From positions 62,001-126,000 of the forward strand of contig NZ_UETR01000006.1 in assembly GCF_900491745.1 (NCBI RefSeq): a DNA stretch of 64,000 nucleotides. Direction: 5' to 3'. Positions within the stretch are counted from its first letter, which is position 1. Every line of letters starts with the position of its first letter. The notes beneath the pieces are model-generated. The model was not told the DNA's origin. It was given only the letters and a program-made list of their open reading frames with translations, and made no database searches. The position numbers and the translations under genes are program-made. This document shows positions 8,916-17,523 of this stretch, piece by piece. Source of the DNA: Amarolinea aalborgensis (lineage in GTDB: Bacteria > Chloroflexota > Anaerolineae > SSC4 > Amarolineaceae).

Positions 8916-11900
8916 ATGACCAATTCTACGCATTACGCCTTACGCACGCCGACCATTATCGGACGAGATGCAGAAGTGCGCGTTGTTCAGGATGCACTCG
9001 CAAACTGGGGACAGACGCATGTCCTCTACTTCTATGGGCCGGGCGGTATCGGCAAGACTCGCCTGCTTGAGCGAATTGGCGAAATTGCGGAACAATTCGA
9101 CACTCACGAGCACCCCATTCGTTGGAGCAAAATCATTGATCTCTATTTGTCGGTCACCCACAGCAATAGTGGCATCGAGAAGGCGATCTATACCGCAGTT
9201 GATCCAGATCAGGACTATTTCGCCCATTACTGGAATCTACGCACGAGCTTCGAACATCTGCGCCATGAACACATTGATGCACAGCGCCTCGAAATGCTGC
9301 GCGTTCAACTCACAGCCGAGTTTGTCAAGGCCTTCAATGCACTGACTGAGAAGGTGCGCGTTGTACTCACCTTTGACACGGTCGAGTTGGTTCAATACGA
9401 AAACGATATCATCCAAATGATCTGCCAGGTGCCAGCCGAAGCGATTGCGGTAAAGGCTTGGCTGCTCGAAACCCTGCCGCAGCTCAATAACACCGTGATT
9501 GTTTTTGCTGGCCGCCCCAAGAACAACAGACTGGATGCTGACCTTGGCGCAGCATTTGCCGATAAGCGGCGCCGACGCTACGCAGCCTATGAACTCGCTG
9601 GTTTCAACGAAGCAGAGACGGCGCGCTACTTCCAAGAGATCATAGCGCTGGCAAAACGCGAAGATCGAACACACCAAACGATCGAGATCGAGCCGGCCAA
9701 GTTGTATGCCTACACCGACGGGCGTCCTATTCGCCTGGCCCTCTTGATTGACCTGGCCGTTTACAGTGGTGCAGACATTGGCGATCTGTTTAGTGTTGAA
9801 TTGCCGGATCATCCCACCGGCAAGGGTTGGCAGGACATTGCTCCGCGTGTTATTGCTCGCATCCAGAAACTGGAGACGGGCTACCCGATGTATGACACCT
9901 TGCGCTACATGGCGCTTACGCGGCAAGGTCTCGACGCTGAACTGCTGCACGCGCTCGAGCCAGGCTGGTCATTGGACCAATGCCAACAACGCCTCAACGG
10001 GATGAGACACTTCACTTTTGTGAAGTCGCGACCGGACTGGCCGCGTATCTATCTGCATGACGAAATGTATGATCTACTCGACGATCCCAAAATGGGGTTT
10101 ATGCCAATTGCTGATCGTGTCAGCAAATGGCAGCAGATCGCCCATTTCTATCAGGACCAGTTGAGAGGTACGGTAGATGAGGAAGCGCAGCAAAACCTCA
10201 AGATAGATGTGTTGCACTACAGATTACGCGCAGATCCTCGGCGCGGCTTCGAAGTTTACTTTTCGCGTTGGGACGAAGAGGCGATCAAGGCCGCACTGGT
10301 CGGCTTCGACATGCGCCTGCGCGATGAGTTCTTGCGCTTTTTTCAGCAACCAGACGCCACCCGGCGCGCGGAGCATGATGGGCTAAGCCAATCAATGGTA
10401 GATCGTGACAGCGCCGTTCGCTGGATCAAACGCCACATCATTCGCGGCGACAATCAAAAAGCGGCGCAGATTGCAGAGGCTATTTTGCAGTTTGCGCCCA
10501 CTACAATCCGCGTGAGTTCCACATTCGCGCAGTCAGCGTCTCCACTCGAACCCGCACTGGCTGCCAAGGCGAGAACGATATTCGCCACCGGCGACGTCTA
10601 TTTTTGGGCACACCTAATTACTTATTACGCGGAGGCTTTGATTTATAGCGGCAATGAGTCTCTAGGTCAACAAGAGCTAAGTAACGCTATCACGTTGCTG
10701 ACGGCGAAAGCGCCGGCGGATGAGCACCAGACTTGGTGGCGCCAACGCATTTTGGGGCGGGCGTACAATGATCGAGCCTATGCCCATTGGGTAAGCGGGC
10801 GTTACAACACAGCCCTGGCTGATTACCGCCATGCCGTGCGCTACCTTCGGCAGGCTGATCTGAAAGATGAATTGGCTGACACGATCAACAATGAAGCCTA
10901 TCTGTACGCCGTGATGGGACGCCAATACAACGCCGACTCGTTGATCGAAGATGCTCTGAACCTACGCCGTGAGTTGAATCTACGCTTTCCTCTCGCCATG
11001 AGTCTGACAACCCAGGCCGCTATCCACGCCCTTTTGGGACGGCCAGACGAAGCCATTCACCCGGCCGAGGAAGCTCGCAGGATCGCGAATGAATTGGGGA
11101 ACCCGCGGGCCAAGGGGCTTGTCATGCTGACTCTCGGTCAAGCCTATCGAATGCAAGGTGATCGCGCCAAGCGCGGATCATATGACATCAAGAGCGCGAA
11201 TGAGTTATTCGCCAAAGCTGAGGGGGCGCTCGAAGAGGCGCGCAAGATATTTGTGACCGTCAATCCGCGTGACGATCAAGTCGAGGAGCCGCTGCGTTGC
11301 TGGCAGGCGCTGAATGAACTGGCTGACACCTATACTGACTGGGCTTTCGCTCTTGAGAGCATCGCCAAGTCACAAGATGAAGCGCAGGCGAAACGCATAC
11401 GGGCAATTGAGTTTCAGCGACAGGCCGCAGACATTGCTGTCAGGTTCAAACTGGAGCGGCAGGCGCTCGACACGTACGATGACCTGGCCCAAACCTACGC
11501 CGACAGTGGAGACCTGTCTACGGCGCAAAATTGGCTAGCGCGCGTTGAAAGCACGATCCCACCGGAGTATAGATTGCAGCCTGGTGGTTTTCGAGATATT
11601 GTCGAGCCTATTGATGAATACTGGTTGGCCTTGGGCAAGTTGCATCTCCAAAAAGCCATTTGGACAGCCAAACAGCTGGGGACGCCGGTGACGGGATCAG
11701 AAAAGGATCGCTTGCTTGAGAACATGATGACCGATTTTGTGTTCTCGGTCGCCTATTTTGAGAAATTCTCAGATGTCGCTCCACGCCTCCGTGAGACCCT
11801 AGCGGCTGTCCATCGTCGTATCCGGTCATTGAAAGGCGAGCGACTTGACCAAATGCGTGACGTGGTGAAGGTGGTTTGCAGCAAGCACGGCGTCAAGCCG

Positions 11901-11966
11901 GATCGTCTCTTACTTGTCATTGATGACGTGGCTGGTTTGCGCGAGGGGGAAGGTGCCCATGGGTAG
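8916..11966 (+). CDS. STAND NTPase with C-terminal TPR repeats
   Basis: A 1016-residue protein: Walker A GPGGIGKT (residues 41-48), Walker B VRVVLTFDTVE (147-157), a conserved VIVFAGRPK sensor strand, a winged-helix-like region, then from about residue 600 to 900 tetratricopeptide-like repeats (for example RAYAHWVSGRYNTALADYRH and QAAIHALLGRPDEAIHPAEE). This is the standard STAND layout, with the repeats as sensor or scaffold. GGAGGTG directly precedes ATG 8916. Its last codons overlap the start of a 76-residue peptide gene (ATG 11959), coupling the NTPase to the peptide/radical SAM pair. What it senses is not known. Confidence 0.82.
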   Translation: MTNSTHYALRTPTIIGRDAEVRVVQDALANWGQTHVLYFYGPGGIGKTRLLERIGEIAEQFDTHEHPIRWSKIIDLYLSVTHSNSGIEKAIYTAVDPDQDYFAHYWNLRTSFEHLRHEHIDAQRLEMLRVQLTAEFVKAFNALTEKVRVVLTFDTVELVQYENDIIQMICQVPAEAIAVKAWLLETLPQLNNTVIVFAGRPKNNRLDADLGAAFADKRRRRYAAYELAGFNEAETARYFQEIIALAKREDRTHQTIEIEPAKLYAYTDGRPIRLALLIDLAVYSGADIGDLFSVELPDHPTGKGWQDIAPRVIARIQKLETGYPMYDTLRYMALTRQGLDAELLHALEPGWSLDQCQQRLNGMRHFTFVKSRPDWPRIYLHDEMYDLLDDPKMGFMPIADRVSKWQQIAHFYQDQLRGTVDEEAQQNLKIDVLHYRLRADPRRGFEVYFSRWDEEAIKAALVGFDMRLRDEFLRFFQQPDATRRAEHDGLSQSMVDRDSAVRWIKRHIIRGDNQKAAQIAEAILQFAPTTIRVSSTFAQSASPLEPALAAKARTIFATGDVYFWAHLITYYAEALIYSGNESLGQQELSNAITLLTAKAPADEHQTWWRQRILGRAYNDRAYAHWVSGRYNTALADYRHAVRYLRQADLKDELADTINNEAYLYAVMGRQYNADSLIEDALNLRRELNLRFPLAMSLTTQAAIHALLGRPDEAIHPAEEARRIANELGNPRAKGLVMLTLGQAYRMQGDRAKRGSYDIKSANELFAKAEGALEEARKIFVTVNPRDDQVEEPLRCWQALNELADTYTDWAFALESIAKSQDEAQAKRIRAIEFQRQAADIAVRFKLERQALDTYDDLAQTYADSGDLSTAQNWLARVESTIPPEYRLQPGGFRDIVEPIDEYWLALGKLHLQKAIWTAKQLGTPVTGSEKDRLLENMMTDFVFSVAYFEKFSDVAPRLRETLAAVHRRIRSLKGERLDQMRDVVKVVCSKHGVKPDRLLLVIDDVAGLREGEGAHG

Positions 11967-12189
11967 CATGTCCGAACGGGAGCCGGTTTCTGCTCTCCTC
12001 GCCTTGAGGCTGACAATCGAGCTGTTCGATTCCGGCGCCAAAACGCCGTTACCACAGGTTGAGTTGGATGAAACGACGCCCACGCCGCGGCTCGATCTGT
12101 CGCACCCAGCGTTCGATTCCAACTGCGGCGCTTGCGGGAGCGACTCGGATGTCATCGTCGTCCCCGACATGGGAGACCCAGCCACGTGA
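11959..12189 (+). CDS. small Cys-containing peptide, candidate RiPP precursor
   Basis: A 76-residue protein chosen to start at ATG 11959, which has a GAGGGGGAAGG ribosome-binding site and overlaps the NTPase stop; a longer frame upstream lacks one. The first ~45 residues are a leader-like acidic region; the end reads SHPAFDSNCGACGSDSDVI, with Cys56 and Cys59 as the only cysteines. The stop TGA (12187-12189) overlaps the GTG start (12186) of a radical SAM/SPASM enzyme that carries a PqqD-like recognition domain. Precursor peptides of radical SAM-modified RiPPs are typically this size, with cysteines near the C-terminus, directly upstream of the maturase. No homology was tested; the precursor role is inference. 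Confidence 0.6.
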   Translation: MGSMSEREPVSALLALRLTIELFDSGAKTPLPQVELDETTPTPRLDLSHPAFDSNCGACGSDSDVIVVPDMGDPAT

Positions 12190-13436
12190 TTCATACGCTT
12201 TCGGCGCCTGTGCTCTATGCCTTGGAGTTGACTCCGGCCTGCAATAATCGCTGTGCGGGGTGTTACAACGTCTTTATTGACGATAAGAATACCCGTCGGG
12301 GTCAACTCCGCCACCGACCGCTAAGCGCGGCGCAGTGGGCGCTGGTGCTTGACAAAATCGCGCCCCACGCGAGCCGCTTCAAGCTGACCGGCGGGGAAGC
12401 CACGCTGCACCCAGACTTTGCGGCGATCGTGCGGGAGGTGGCTGAGCGGGACATTGAGTTCTCGCTCTTCACCAACGCACGGTGGACGCAGCCGGAAGTT
12501 CTACTCGATTTCTTGGCGTTGACGCCGCAGTTGACCGGCCTTGTAATCTCGCTGCATGGTCACAATGCGGCGACGCATGAGTTGTTCAGTGGCGTGGCCG
12601 GCTCCTTTGCTGAAACCGTCGCCAATATCCGCTTGGCTGTCAGCCGCGGCATCCCTGTTACCACCAGCACGGTGTTGACACAGGCCAATCAGGACGCGCT
12701 TGAAGCGATTGTGAATTTGGCGCTGACACTTGGCGCCCGCCATGTAATCTTCAACCGCTATCTCGGCGCGCCCCTGCCCGGCGTCAAGATGTCGAAGGTC
12801 GAACTGATCCGCGCCGTCAATGCCATAGACCGCCTGAAAGCCGCCGGGCGGCCAGTGCAGTTTGGCGTTTGCGTGCCGCAGTGCCTGACGCCAAACTCAT
12901 CGAGCGGTTGCCTGGCTGGCGTGGCGTATGCCACAATTGACCCGTGGGGTAATCTGCGGCCGTGTAATCATTCCTACCTTTTGGCCGGCAATCTACTAGG
13001 GCAGTCATTAGTCGAAGTCTGGCAATCACATGCCATGCAGGTCTTTCGCGAGGCCGTACCTGATCAATGCCACGCCTGTGGCGTCTTCGGCGCCTGTCAC
13101 GGCGGCTGTCGAGCTGTGGCCATGGAACTGGGCCTGGCAAAGGATCCACTCGTGGGCGCCGCCATTCCGCTGCACGCGGCGCCGCACATGCCAGCCACGC
13201 TGAAATTGCATCCCGATATGAAGCCCGAACCGCGCTACCGCTTGCGCGTGGAGGAGTTTGGATTCGTGCTGTTGCGCGGCAATGCCGTAGTATCGGTGCG
13301 TCCCGATGCGCAACCACTGCTCGATGCCTTCAACGGCAGCACCACCTTAGGTCAACTGGCACACGACTTCGGCCAGTCGGCGCTTAGCCTGGTTGGAGCG
13401 TTGTATCAGAAGGGGCTATTGGCGCTGCCTCTATGA
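12186..13436 (+). CDS. radical SAM/SPASM enzyme with C-terminal PqqD-like domain
   Basis: A 416-residue enzyme starting at GTG 12186 (GGAG at 12172; the start overlaps the upstream stop). CNNRCAGC (Cys19, Cys23, Cys26) is the CX3CX2C cluster binding the radical SAM 4Fe-4S, followed by the FKLTGGEATLHPD SAM-binding motif. Cys242, Cys260, Cys295, Cys298, Cys304 and Cys308 make a SPASM-type auxiliary cluster region. Residues about 350-416 (RLRVEEFGFVLLRGNAVV...LLDAFNGSTTLGQLAHDF) resemble PqqD, the RiPP recognition element. PqqE/sactionine-type maturases with this layout modify a peptide encoded beside them, here the 76-residue Cys peptide. Chemistry (thioether, C-C or other) is unknown. It ends the NTPase operon. 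Confidence 0.85.
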   Translation: MIHTLSAPVLYALELTPACNNRCAGCYNVFIDDKNTRRGQLRHRPLSAAQWALVLDKIAPHASRFKLTGGEATLHPDFAAIVREVAERDIEFSLFTNARWTQPEVLLDFLALTPQLTGLVISLHGHNAATHELFSGVAGSFAETVANIRLAVSRGIPVTTSTVLTQANQDALEAIVNLALTLGARHVIFNRYLGAPLPGVKMSKVELIRAVNAIDRLKAAGRPVQFGVCVPQCLTPNSSSGCLAGVAYATIDPWGNLRPCNHSYLLAGNLLGQSLVEVWQSHAMQVFREAVPDQCHACGVFGACHGGCRAVAMELGLAKDPLVGAAIPLHAAPHMPATLKLHPDMKPEPRYRLRVEEFGFVLLRGNAVVSVRPDAQPLLDAFNGSTTLGQLAHDFGQSALSLVGALYQKGLLALPL

Positions 13437-13472
13437 GGCGTGTTCGGTCTGTATTCTCGCCTTCTGTGGCTC

Positions 13473-15650
13473 TCACCCCCACGTCCCTTCTGTCACGGTC
13501 ACTTCCCATGCGGCCAGGCGGGCGCGCACGCGGGGCAGCGCCTCTTCCTTGACCACCAGCCAGCTGCCATCGGCCCCCGGCAGCGGCCTGAGCGCGCCGC
13601 GCAGGCTGCGGTCGGCCAGCAGGTTCGTTGCAGTTTCGGCCACGCTGACTCGCAGCAGAATCACCTGGCCGATTTGCGCCGTCTCCGGCGGCCGCGCCCA
13701 CCGTTCGATGCGCTGGATGAGGTCGGCGGGCAAGGGGGAACGTACCAGTTTTTGCAGTTGCACCAGGTAGGGCGCCGCCGACGAGTTCTTGTCGGCCAGC
13801 GCTCGCACCTTTTCCGGCGTGATCGTCCAGACCGTGCCCGGCGGCGCGTTGGCGTCTGCGGCCGGCGCGGCCACCTTCTGCAGCACCGGCAGCCACAACG
13901 GGTCGGGCAGCGCTGCCACCGACCGCACTTCGCCCTCCGCGGTCACACGCCATCCGCCAGTCGGCGCCTCGGCATCCATCTGCATGGCTAATTCCCCGCG
14001 GTTGACCAACGTCTGCCAAAGCTGCGCTGGACGATGCGCTTCGTCCGTCGTCAGCTCAACCACGGTTGGCGCCAGGCGCTCGCCAAAGAAAGGCGCCAAC
14101 GCCCGGTCGGCCAGCAGCTCATCGAGCAGGGCCTCGCTTGCGGCCTGCAGCAGCGGCGCGGAACGCCGCAAGGTGATGCGCGCGTGCCGGCCGGCCCATT
14201 CTTCCATCTCTCGCTGCACATTGCCAGGCAGCGCGCTGCGACTCCACCTCTGCAGCGTTTCAATGACCTGATCGAGTGAGTAGCCAGCCTGCGCGGCGCG
14301 GTAGAGACTCTCTTTGGTCAACTTGAACTCCGGCGCTTCGGCCAGCCGGGTCAGGTTGGCAAAATCGCTTAATTGACATAACATGTCGAGAGCCAGGGGC
14401 GGCAAGGCAATAATCTGGAAGGTCGGCTGCACCACAATCAAACCTGGCTCCGGACGCGTCGGCGCCTGATCGGCCAGCAGCGCGGCCAGGCCCTCAGGCA
14501 GCAGGCGGAAGGCCACCAGGTCGCCGCTGCTGTCGAGAGCAACATCGCACGCGGCCAGCCAGTGCAGCGCGCCGCGAATGAAGTCGGCGATCAACGGCTG
14601 TTCGTGGATGTTCCACCCCGCGCCCATTGCCTGCTGCGCCCGCGTCCGCAGCAGTTCCGGCGCCAGGCGGCGGACGCTTTGTGAAAACGAATCGAAGCTG
14701 ATCCAGGCGTTCTGCGGTAAGGTCTGTAAAAATCGCAGCAGCTCGGTCTGCACCTTCTGCGCCGCCAGGCTCTGCGCGCCTGCTTCAATTATCGAACCAT
14801 CTGGGCCTGGCGGCTGGGCCTGGAAACGGACAGCCAGAGCCGCTTGGAGCAAGGCTGGCTGTGATAGCTTGAAAACGGCGGGCGCGGGGTGACTGTTGAG
14901 AAGGTCAGGGCCGTCGTCCAAGATGCCCAGGTGCGCTGCCACGGTGACGTAGAACTCGGTCAGCTCGACAATTTCCTGGTCATTCCATGCCTGGCCGCCC
15001 ATGACCAGCGCACGGCCGGCTTTGCGCACGTCCACACGGCGCAAGCTGCCCTGGACTGTTCTGCGGATCGGCTGGCGACTGACCTGTTCCCACAAGGCAA
15101 AGAAACGCAGGCAGGAGAACTCGGCGCGAGCAAGCCGGCGGCCGCTGATGGCGCTGTCTTCGATCAATTTCAGGTCCAAATCGGGGCGCGGCAGGGCGCG
15201 TTGAACCTCCGCAGGCACGCACAACATGCGCCCGGGGCTGAAATCGAGCGGCTGCGGACTGAAGTATGACGGTTCGATGGTAAAGACCAGGCCGGCCGCC
15301 AACAAACGGGCGTAGATATCGCCAAAGCGCCGCGAGTTGGCTCGCGTCAGAGACGGGAGATAACGAAACTGGTCGGACAGCGCAGGCGGTGTATCCGGCT
15401 CGGCCAGCTCCAATCCCACCAGCTCGATCTGCAGACCGGCCGCCCAGTCGCTGCCGCGCAGCAAGAGCCGATCCATGAACGCTTTTTCGGCCGCGGGCAG
15501 GGCACGATAGGCCTCCTGGATGGCCGCTGCATCTGCCAACTGCTGCGCCAGGGCCAGCAAGGCCGCCCCTGTCACCTGGCGCGTGTGACGGACAGCCGCC
15601 AAAACATCAGGGTTGACTAACGACAAGAGGTCAAGTAAGGTGGTGCTCAT
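13473..15650 (-). CDS. XPB-type helicase-associated domain protein (third of three tandem paralogues)
   Basis: A 725-residue protein. Its central-to-C-terminal region (about 400-560) reads GLIVVQPTFQIIALPPLALDMLCQLSDFANL...FKLTKESLYRAAQAGYSLDQVIETLQRWS, the pattern of the helicase-associated (Helicase_C_3 / XPB N-terminal-like) domain found in actinobacterial and Chloroflexota proteins. No Walker A or B motif is present, so it is not itself a helicase. Its ATG overlaps the stop of the upstream paralogue by 4 bases (ATGA), and it ends 36 bases from the convergent radical SAM gene. In related genomes such proteins sit near an XPB helicase; none is in this window. Function presumed DNA repair or transcription related. 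Confidence 0.7.
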   Translation of the reverse strand: MSTTLLDLLSLVNPDVLAAVRHTRQVTGAALLALAQQLADAAAIQEAYRALPAAEKAFMDRLLLRGSDWAAGLQIELVGLELAEPDTPPALSDQFRYLPSLTRANSRRFGDIYARLLAAGLVFTIEPSYFSPQPLDFSPGRMLCVPAEVQRALPRPDLDLKLIEDSAISGRRLARAEFSCLRFFALWEQVSRQPIRRTVQGSLRRVDVRKAGRALVMGGQAWNDQEIVELTEFYVTVAAHLGILDDGPDLLNSHPAPAVFKLSQPALLQAALAVRFQAQPPGPDGSIIEAGAQSLAAQKVQTELLRFLQTLPQNAWISFDSFSQSVRRLAPELLRTRAQQAMGAGWNIHEQPLIADFIRGALHWLAACDVALDSSGDLVAFRLLPEGLAALLADQAPTRPEPGLIVVQPTFQIIALPPLALDMLCQLSDFANLTRLAEAPEFKLTKESLYRAAQAGYSLDQVIETLQRWSRSALPGNVQREMEEWAGRHARITLRRSAPLLQAASEALLDELLADRALAPFFGERLAPTVVELTTDEAHRPAQLWQTLVNRGELAMQMDAEAPTGGWRVTAEGEVRSVAALPDPLWLPVLQKVAAPAADANAPPGTVWTITPEKVRALADKNSSAAPYLVQLQKLVRSPLPADLIQRIERWARPPETAQIGQVILLRVSVAETATNLLADRSLRGALRPLPGADGSWLVVKEEALPRVRARLAAWEVTVTEGTWG

Positions 15651-17443
15651 CTGGGGCGATCTTTCGCTTTGTCGCCCGGCAGCATCTGGCCGCCAGGCAA
15701 TTGATCCACGACCGTGGGGGTGTGGCCTTGCATCACCAGGCTGTCGCGCACCGCGTAGAAGGCGTCATCGGGCACAACGGCCAGCTGCGCGGTCAGCGGC
15801 CGCAGCGCCGCGGCGATGCCGCCAGCCTGAATTTCACGCAGCGCAAAGTCGTCAGCCAGATCAAGGCGCGCGACATCGGTGAAGATGCGAATGCGGCCGT
15901 AGGAACGAAGCCACTGCTGGATCATCTGCAGCGGGCGCTTGGCCGCGGCCGATTCTTCAATCGCCACTTGCAGAGGAGCCAAAAGATCATCCGGCGCATA
16001 GCCGGCGTCCAGGCTGGCAGCCAGCAGAGCCGGGCGCACGTAGAAGGACAGGCGCGATGGTTCTGGGCGTTGGCGCGCAGGCTCCAGGGAAGCTAGTTGG
16101 AACAAGGCGTTCCAGACGGCTTGATCGGTGTGATCCGCATCAACGGTAATCGCGCCATCGGGGCTGACCCGCAGCGCTGGCGACGAGGGCGGTTGGGCCA
16201 GCAGCGCGCTGGGCTCAACGGCCTCACTGCCCAGCAGCCAGGCGCCCAGCGGGGTCAGACTGAAGCACTCGTCGCGCCAGGCCAACCCACCCAGCCAGGT
16301 CAGCGGGCCGCGCAGCCATTGCTCGACAAAAGCGCCCAGGGCTGCCAGCCATTCTTCCTCGTGGTGATAGCGCAGCAGCTTGAATTTGCCAGGCCAGGTG
16401 AAACCCCAGACCTGTGCCTCGGTGTAGTTCGGCAGCAGACCTGGGTTGAGTTGATACTCCGCGCGCGTTACATCCAGGCTGCGATACCACTGGCCTGGCG
16501 TCAGGCGTTTCAGCAGGCGCAGCAGATGGCCGCGCGCCGGCCGACAGCCGCTGTCTAGGACCGCGGGATCCGCCTGCCGCCCAAAGGCCGGCCGATAGAC
16601 CACATCTACCGCTTGCTGCTGGCTCAGCAGGCGCCATTCGCTCCAAGAGGAGAGCGAAAGCCAGGCTGCATAGAGACGGCTGAGACGGGCCGTAGGCGCC
16701 TGGCTGGCGAACTCCAGCAGGCGCTCCTTGTCCACCGCGCTATACGCGCTCGTTGTCGTCAGGCGCAGATTTTCCATTAAGGCCAGCGCCAACTCCCAGA
16801 TCGCTGGGGGTATTTCGTCATAGGCGCTGAGCAGCTCGGCCGGCAAATCGGGGGTGAGGCGAGCCAGGGCGAACTCCTTGCCTTGGGCCAGCGACGCATC
16901 GCGCCATTGGGAAGCAATCGCCAGGCGCGTTGGGTGCGTCATGGCATAGGCGGTGAGGATGATGACCAGCGCGTCCAGCGTCAAGGGGGCCAGCTGGTCG
17001 CTACGTGCAGGCGGCGTCTGCGGCGGCACGGGCGGCGGCAGCGTGGCCGGCGCCAGGTTGATGATCGCCGGCGAGATCGAGATGGTTACGCTGTAGCGCC
17101 CAAACGCGAGGCCGTAACCCCTCAATTGTTCCAGCTGCCGCCACAATTCGGAAGGGGTGCGCGTGAGGCCCCATGTCGTCAACAAACGTGCACTGCTGCT
17201 TTGCTCGATCTTGTCATACCAGGCGAGAAGGTCAAGCGCCTGACGCAGCTCCAGAGACAACCGCTGGATCACCGCGCGGTTCGCCGTGGGGTTCTTGAGA
17301 TCCGCGGCCAGAGTGTCAACAACCGCCTGTTTGGGGCTGATCGGCAGCTTGACCCCGCGCCGTTTGGCTATCTCGCGCAGTTCAGCCACGGTGTACTGGT
17401 CGAGTTCTAGTTTGATCGGGTCAGGTTTCTGTTGAGTGCCCAC
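15647..17443 (-). CDS. XPB-type helicase-associated domain protein with SAP-like N-terminus (second paralogue)
   Basis: A 598-residue protein. Residues 17-45 (YTVAELREIAKRRGVKLP...AVVDTLAADL) look like a SAP helix-extension-helix nucleic-acid-binding motif. The C-terminal ~170 residues (ISPDG-like strand, LSFYVRPALLAASLDAGYAPDDLLAPLQ, then RPLQMIQQWLRSYGRIRIF) match the helicase-associated domain seen in the next gene. No NTPase motifs. It lies between two related genes, 80 bases after the first and overlapping the third by 4 bases, so the three are one operon. The three are well diverged, so this is an old duplication. Confidence 0.68.
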   Translation of the reverse strand: MGTQQKPDPIKLELDQYTVAELREIAKRRGVKLPISPKQAVVDTLAADLKNPTANRAVIQRLSLELRQALDLLAWYDKIEQSSSARLLTTWGLTRTPSELWRQLEQLRGYGLAFGRYSVTISISPAIINLAPATLPPPVPPQTPPARSDQLAPLTLDALVIILTAYAMTHPTRLAIASQWRDASLAQGKEFALARLTPDLPAELLSAYDEIPPAIWELALALMENLRLTTTSAYSAVDKERLLEFASQAPTARLSRLYAAWLSLSSWSEWRLLSQQQAVDVVYRPAFGRQADPAVLDSGCRPARGHLLRLLKRLTPGQWYRSLDVTRAEYQLNPGLLPNYTEAQVWGFTWPGKFKLLRYHHEEEWLAALGAFVEQWLRGPLTWLGGLAWRDECFSLTPLGAWLLGSEAVEPSALLAQPPSSPALRVSPDGAITVDADHTDQAVWNALFQLASLEPARQRPEPSRLSFYVRPALLAASLDAGYAPDDLLAPLQVAIEESAAAKRPLQMIQQWLRSYGRIRIFTDVARLDLADDFALREIQAGGIAAALRPLTAQLAVVPDDAFYAVRDSLVMQGHTPTVVDQLPGGQMLPGDKAKDRPR

Positions 17444-17523
17444 GCTGCGAATCCTATCTTGCTGATGCAGTGGGTGCTCCCTTGTGTTGGTTGGGAAACA
17501 CCCGCGGCAGAGGCGCGGCTGAG

